This document shows, piece after piece, positions 63,371-64,000 of a DNA stretch of 64,000 bases. Made by a program: the position numbers and the translations under genes. The stretch spans positions 434,001-498,000 of the forward strand of contig OZ025676.1 in NCBI GenBank assembly GCA_964019335.1, given 5' to 3'. The notes below the pieces were generated by a model. It had not been told where the DNA came from. It was given only the letters and a program-made list of their open reading frames with translations, and ran no database searches. Position 1 is the first letter of the stretch, and each line of letters starts with the position of its first letter. The DNA is from Diplonema japonicum (lineage: Eukaryota; Euglenozoa; Diplonemea; Diplonemida; Diplonemidae).

Positions 63371-64000
63371 CGGTGTTTTCATACTCTAGTAGCTACCAAC
63401 ACCGTCACCACGGTGGCCCTTGGGGACACGTCTTTGTAATCTTTGGTTCCCAACCCCGCCCTGATCCCGCCTACTTCTGACAGCGACTTTATAGGTATGT
63501 ACCTGATGTTGTTCAGCTGCGCCGCATCGCGATGCACAAAGGAGCCGTGCTTGGTCCCAAAGGTGCACTCCACTGACGACATCCCAGTGGACGGGATTGT
63601 CAGTACTCTGTTGTGTGTTGTGTTGTGTTGTGTTGTGGTGCATACGCGAGGACGAATTTTTTCGTTACATCTTCCACCGGCACCATCGGCGGCTTGGGTA
63701 CAGGTGGTGGGATGGTCGGAACAGGAGGAGGTGTTGTCGGGCTTTCGTTGTTCTTTTCCATCGCCTCTTTGTCGAAATTGTATGCCAGCATTTCTGCCTT
63801 GCCCAACTCTTCCTTCTTCGCTATGTCGATTGAGTTGTGTCGATTCCCGCCTATCTTGTAAACACTGGGCGGCTCGGGTGTCGGATCCAACCGATCAGGA
63901 GACACAGGGTGACGCGTCCGAGCCTCACTTTGGAGTCTGCCCCAATGCGCGAGCTTAACACCCGCCCGTTCCCCATCCTCTGCAGTCGCGATAGCGATGA
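62541..64000 (-). CDS. Unknown multi-exon gene, 5' end beyond window
   Basis: Five exons chain in frame: 64000(partial)-63646, 63607-63385, 63336-63020, 62976-62674 and 62613-62541, across introns of 38, 48, 43 and 60 nt, all GTATGN...AG. Three of the introns are little more than A or T runs, or CAACA repeats. About 424 residues are visible. The N-terminal part has a Pro-rich segment (TTPPPVPTIPPPVPKPP). It is followed by SVECTFGTKHGSFVHRDAAQ, RFVRSFYKSVGKTN, a helical region (FSLEDYARLPDVARKHCEA), and CTPYEDASKIEYSLRASDVI with Cys-rich segments (KVECDEKPTVCFDEND). I recognise no family. The last exon (ending KLPKETFSV) is the least certain, since another frame across it also looks protein-like. 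The gene extends past 64000. Confidence 0.68.

Overview
The window looks like nuclear DNA of a free-living euglenozoan protist, intron-bearing and probably not a trypanosomatid; a diplonemid or a relative is my guess. The evidence is indirect. The four histone H3 copies carry the QKAPFQRLVRE core typical of trypanosome H3, on very divergent lysine-rich tails. A cathepsin L-like protease resembles cruzipain. All convincing host genes lie on the minus strand, as in polycistronic units, and the mobile element with a tyrosine recombinase is the only plus-strand gene. Many genes are split by tiny introns (32 to 65 nt, mostly GTATGN...AG). Several genes are invisible to ORF searching and appear only when these introns are spliced out, with the frame kept at every junction.

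Left end (1 to 3336): a truncated H3, a decayed polyubiquitin gene, a three-unit polyubiquitin gene and an H3. This block is colinear with 52.1 to 55.4 kb, where it follows H4, H3, H2A and H2B. Two families of conserved noncoding repeats, called U and D here, flank the ubiquitin genes in both blocks.

3.5 to 8.8 kb: a five-exon ALYREF-type mRNA export adaptor. Its third intron contains a tRNA-Phe gene, and two 5'-truncated non-LTR retrotransposons have inserted at one target site just upstream of that tRNA.

9.5 to 37 kb: a 2934-residue armadillo plus coiled-coil protein, a five-exon 4752-residue membrane-anchored surface protein with von Willebrand A, C-type lectin and Cys-rich modules, a 60-residue protein, and a GAF-GAF-cyclase-like protein whose cyclase domain looks inactive.

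37.4 to 40.2 kb: a tyrosine-recombinase element with terminal inverted repeats, a 153-nt palindrome beside it, a hidden three-exon gene, and nine tandem hairpin units that alternate between two loop types.

40.3 to 49.2 kb: an LRR/coiled-coil protein, VKOR, two hidden small genes, a protein with a HIND-like motif, an enolase-like pseudoenzyme and a cathepsin L-like protease. 49.4 to 55.4 kb: the histone/ubiquitin cluster. 55.5 to 64 kb: a kelch protein, a MGRN1/LUL-type RING ligase, a GNAT acetyltransferase, a four-TM protein and a multi-exon gene cut by the window edge. Intergenic DNA is dominated by long A/T (and some G/C) homopolymers.
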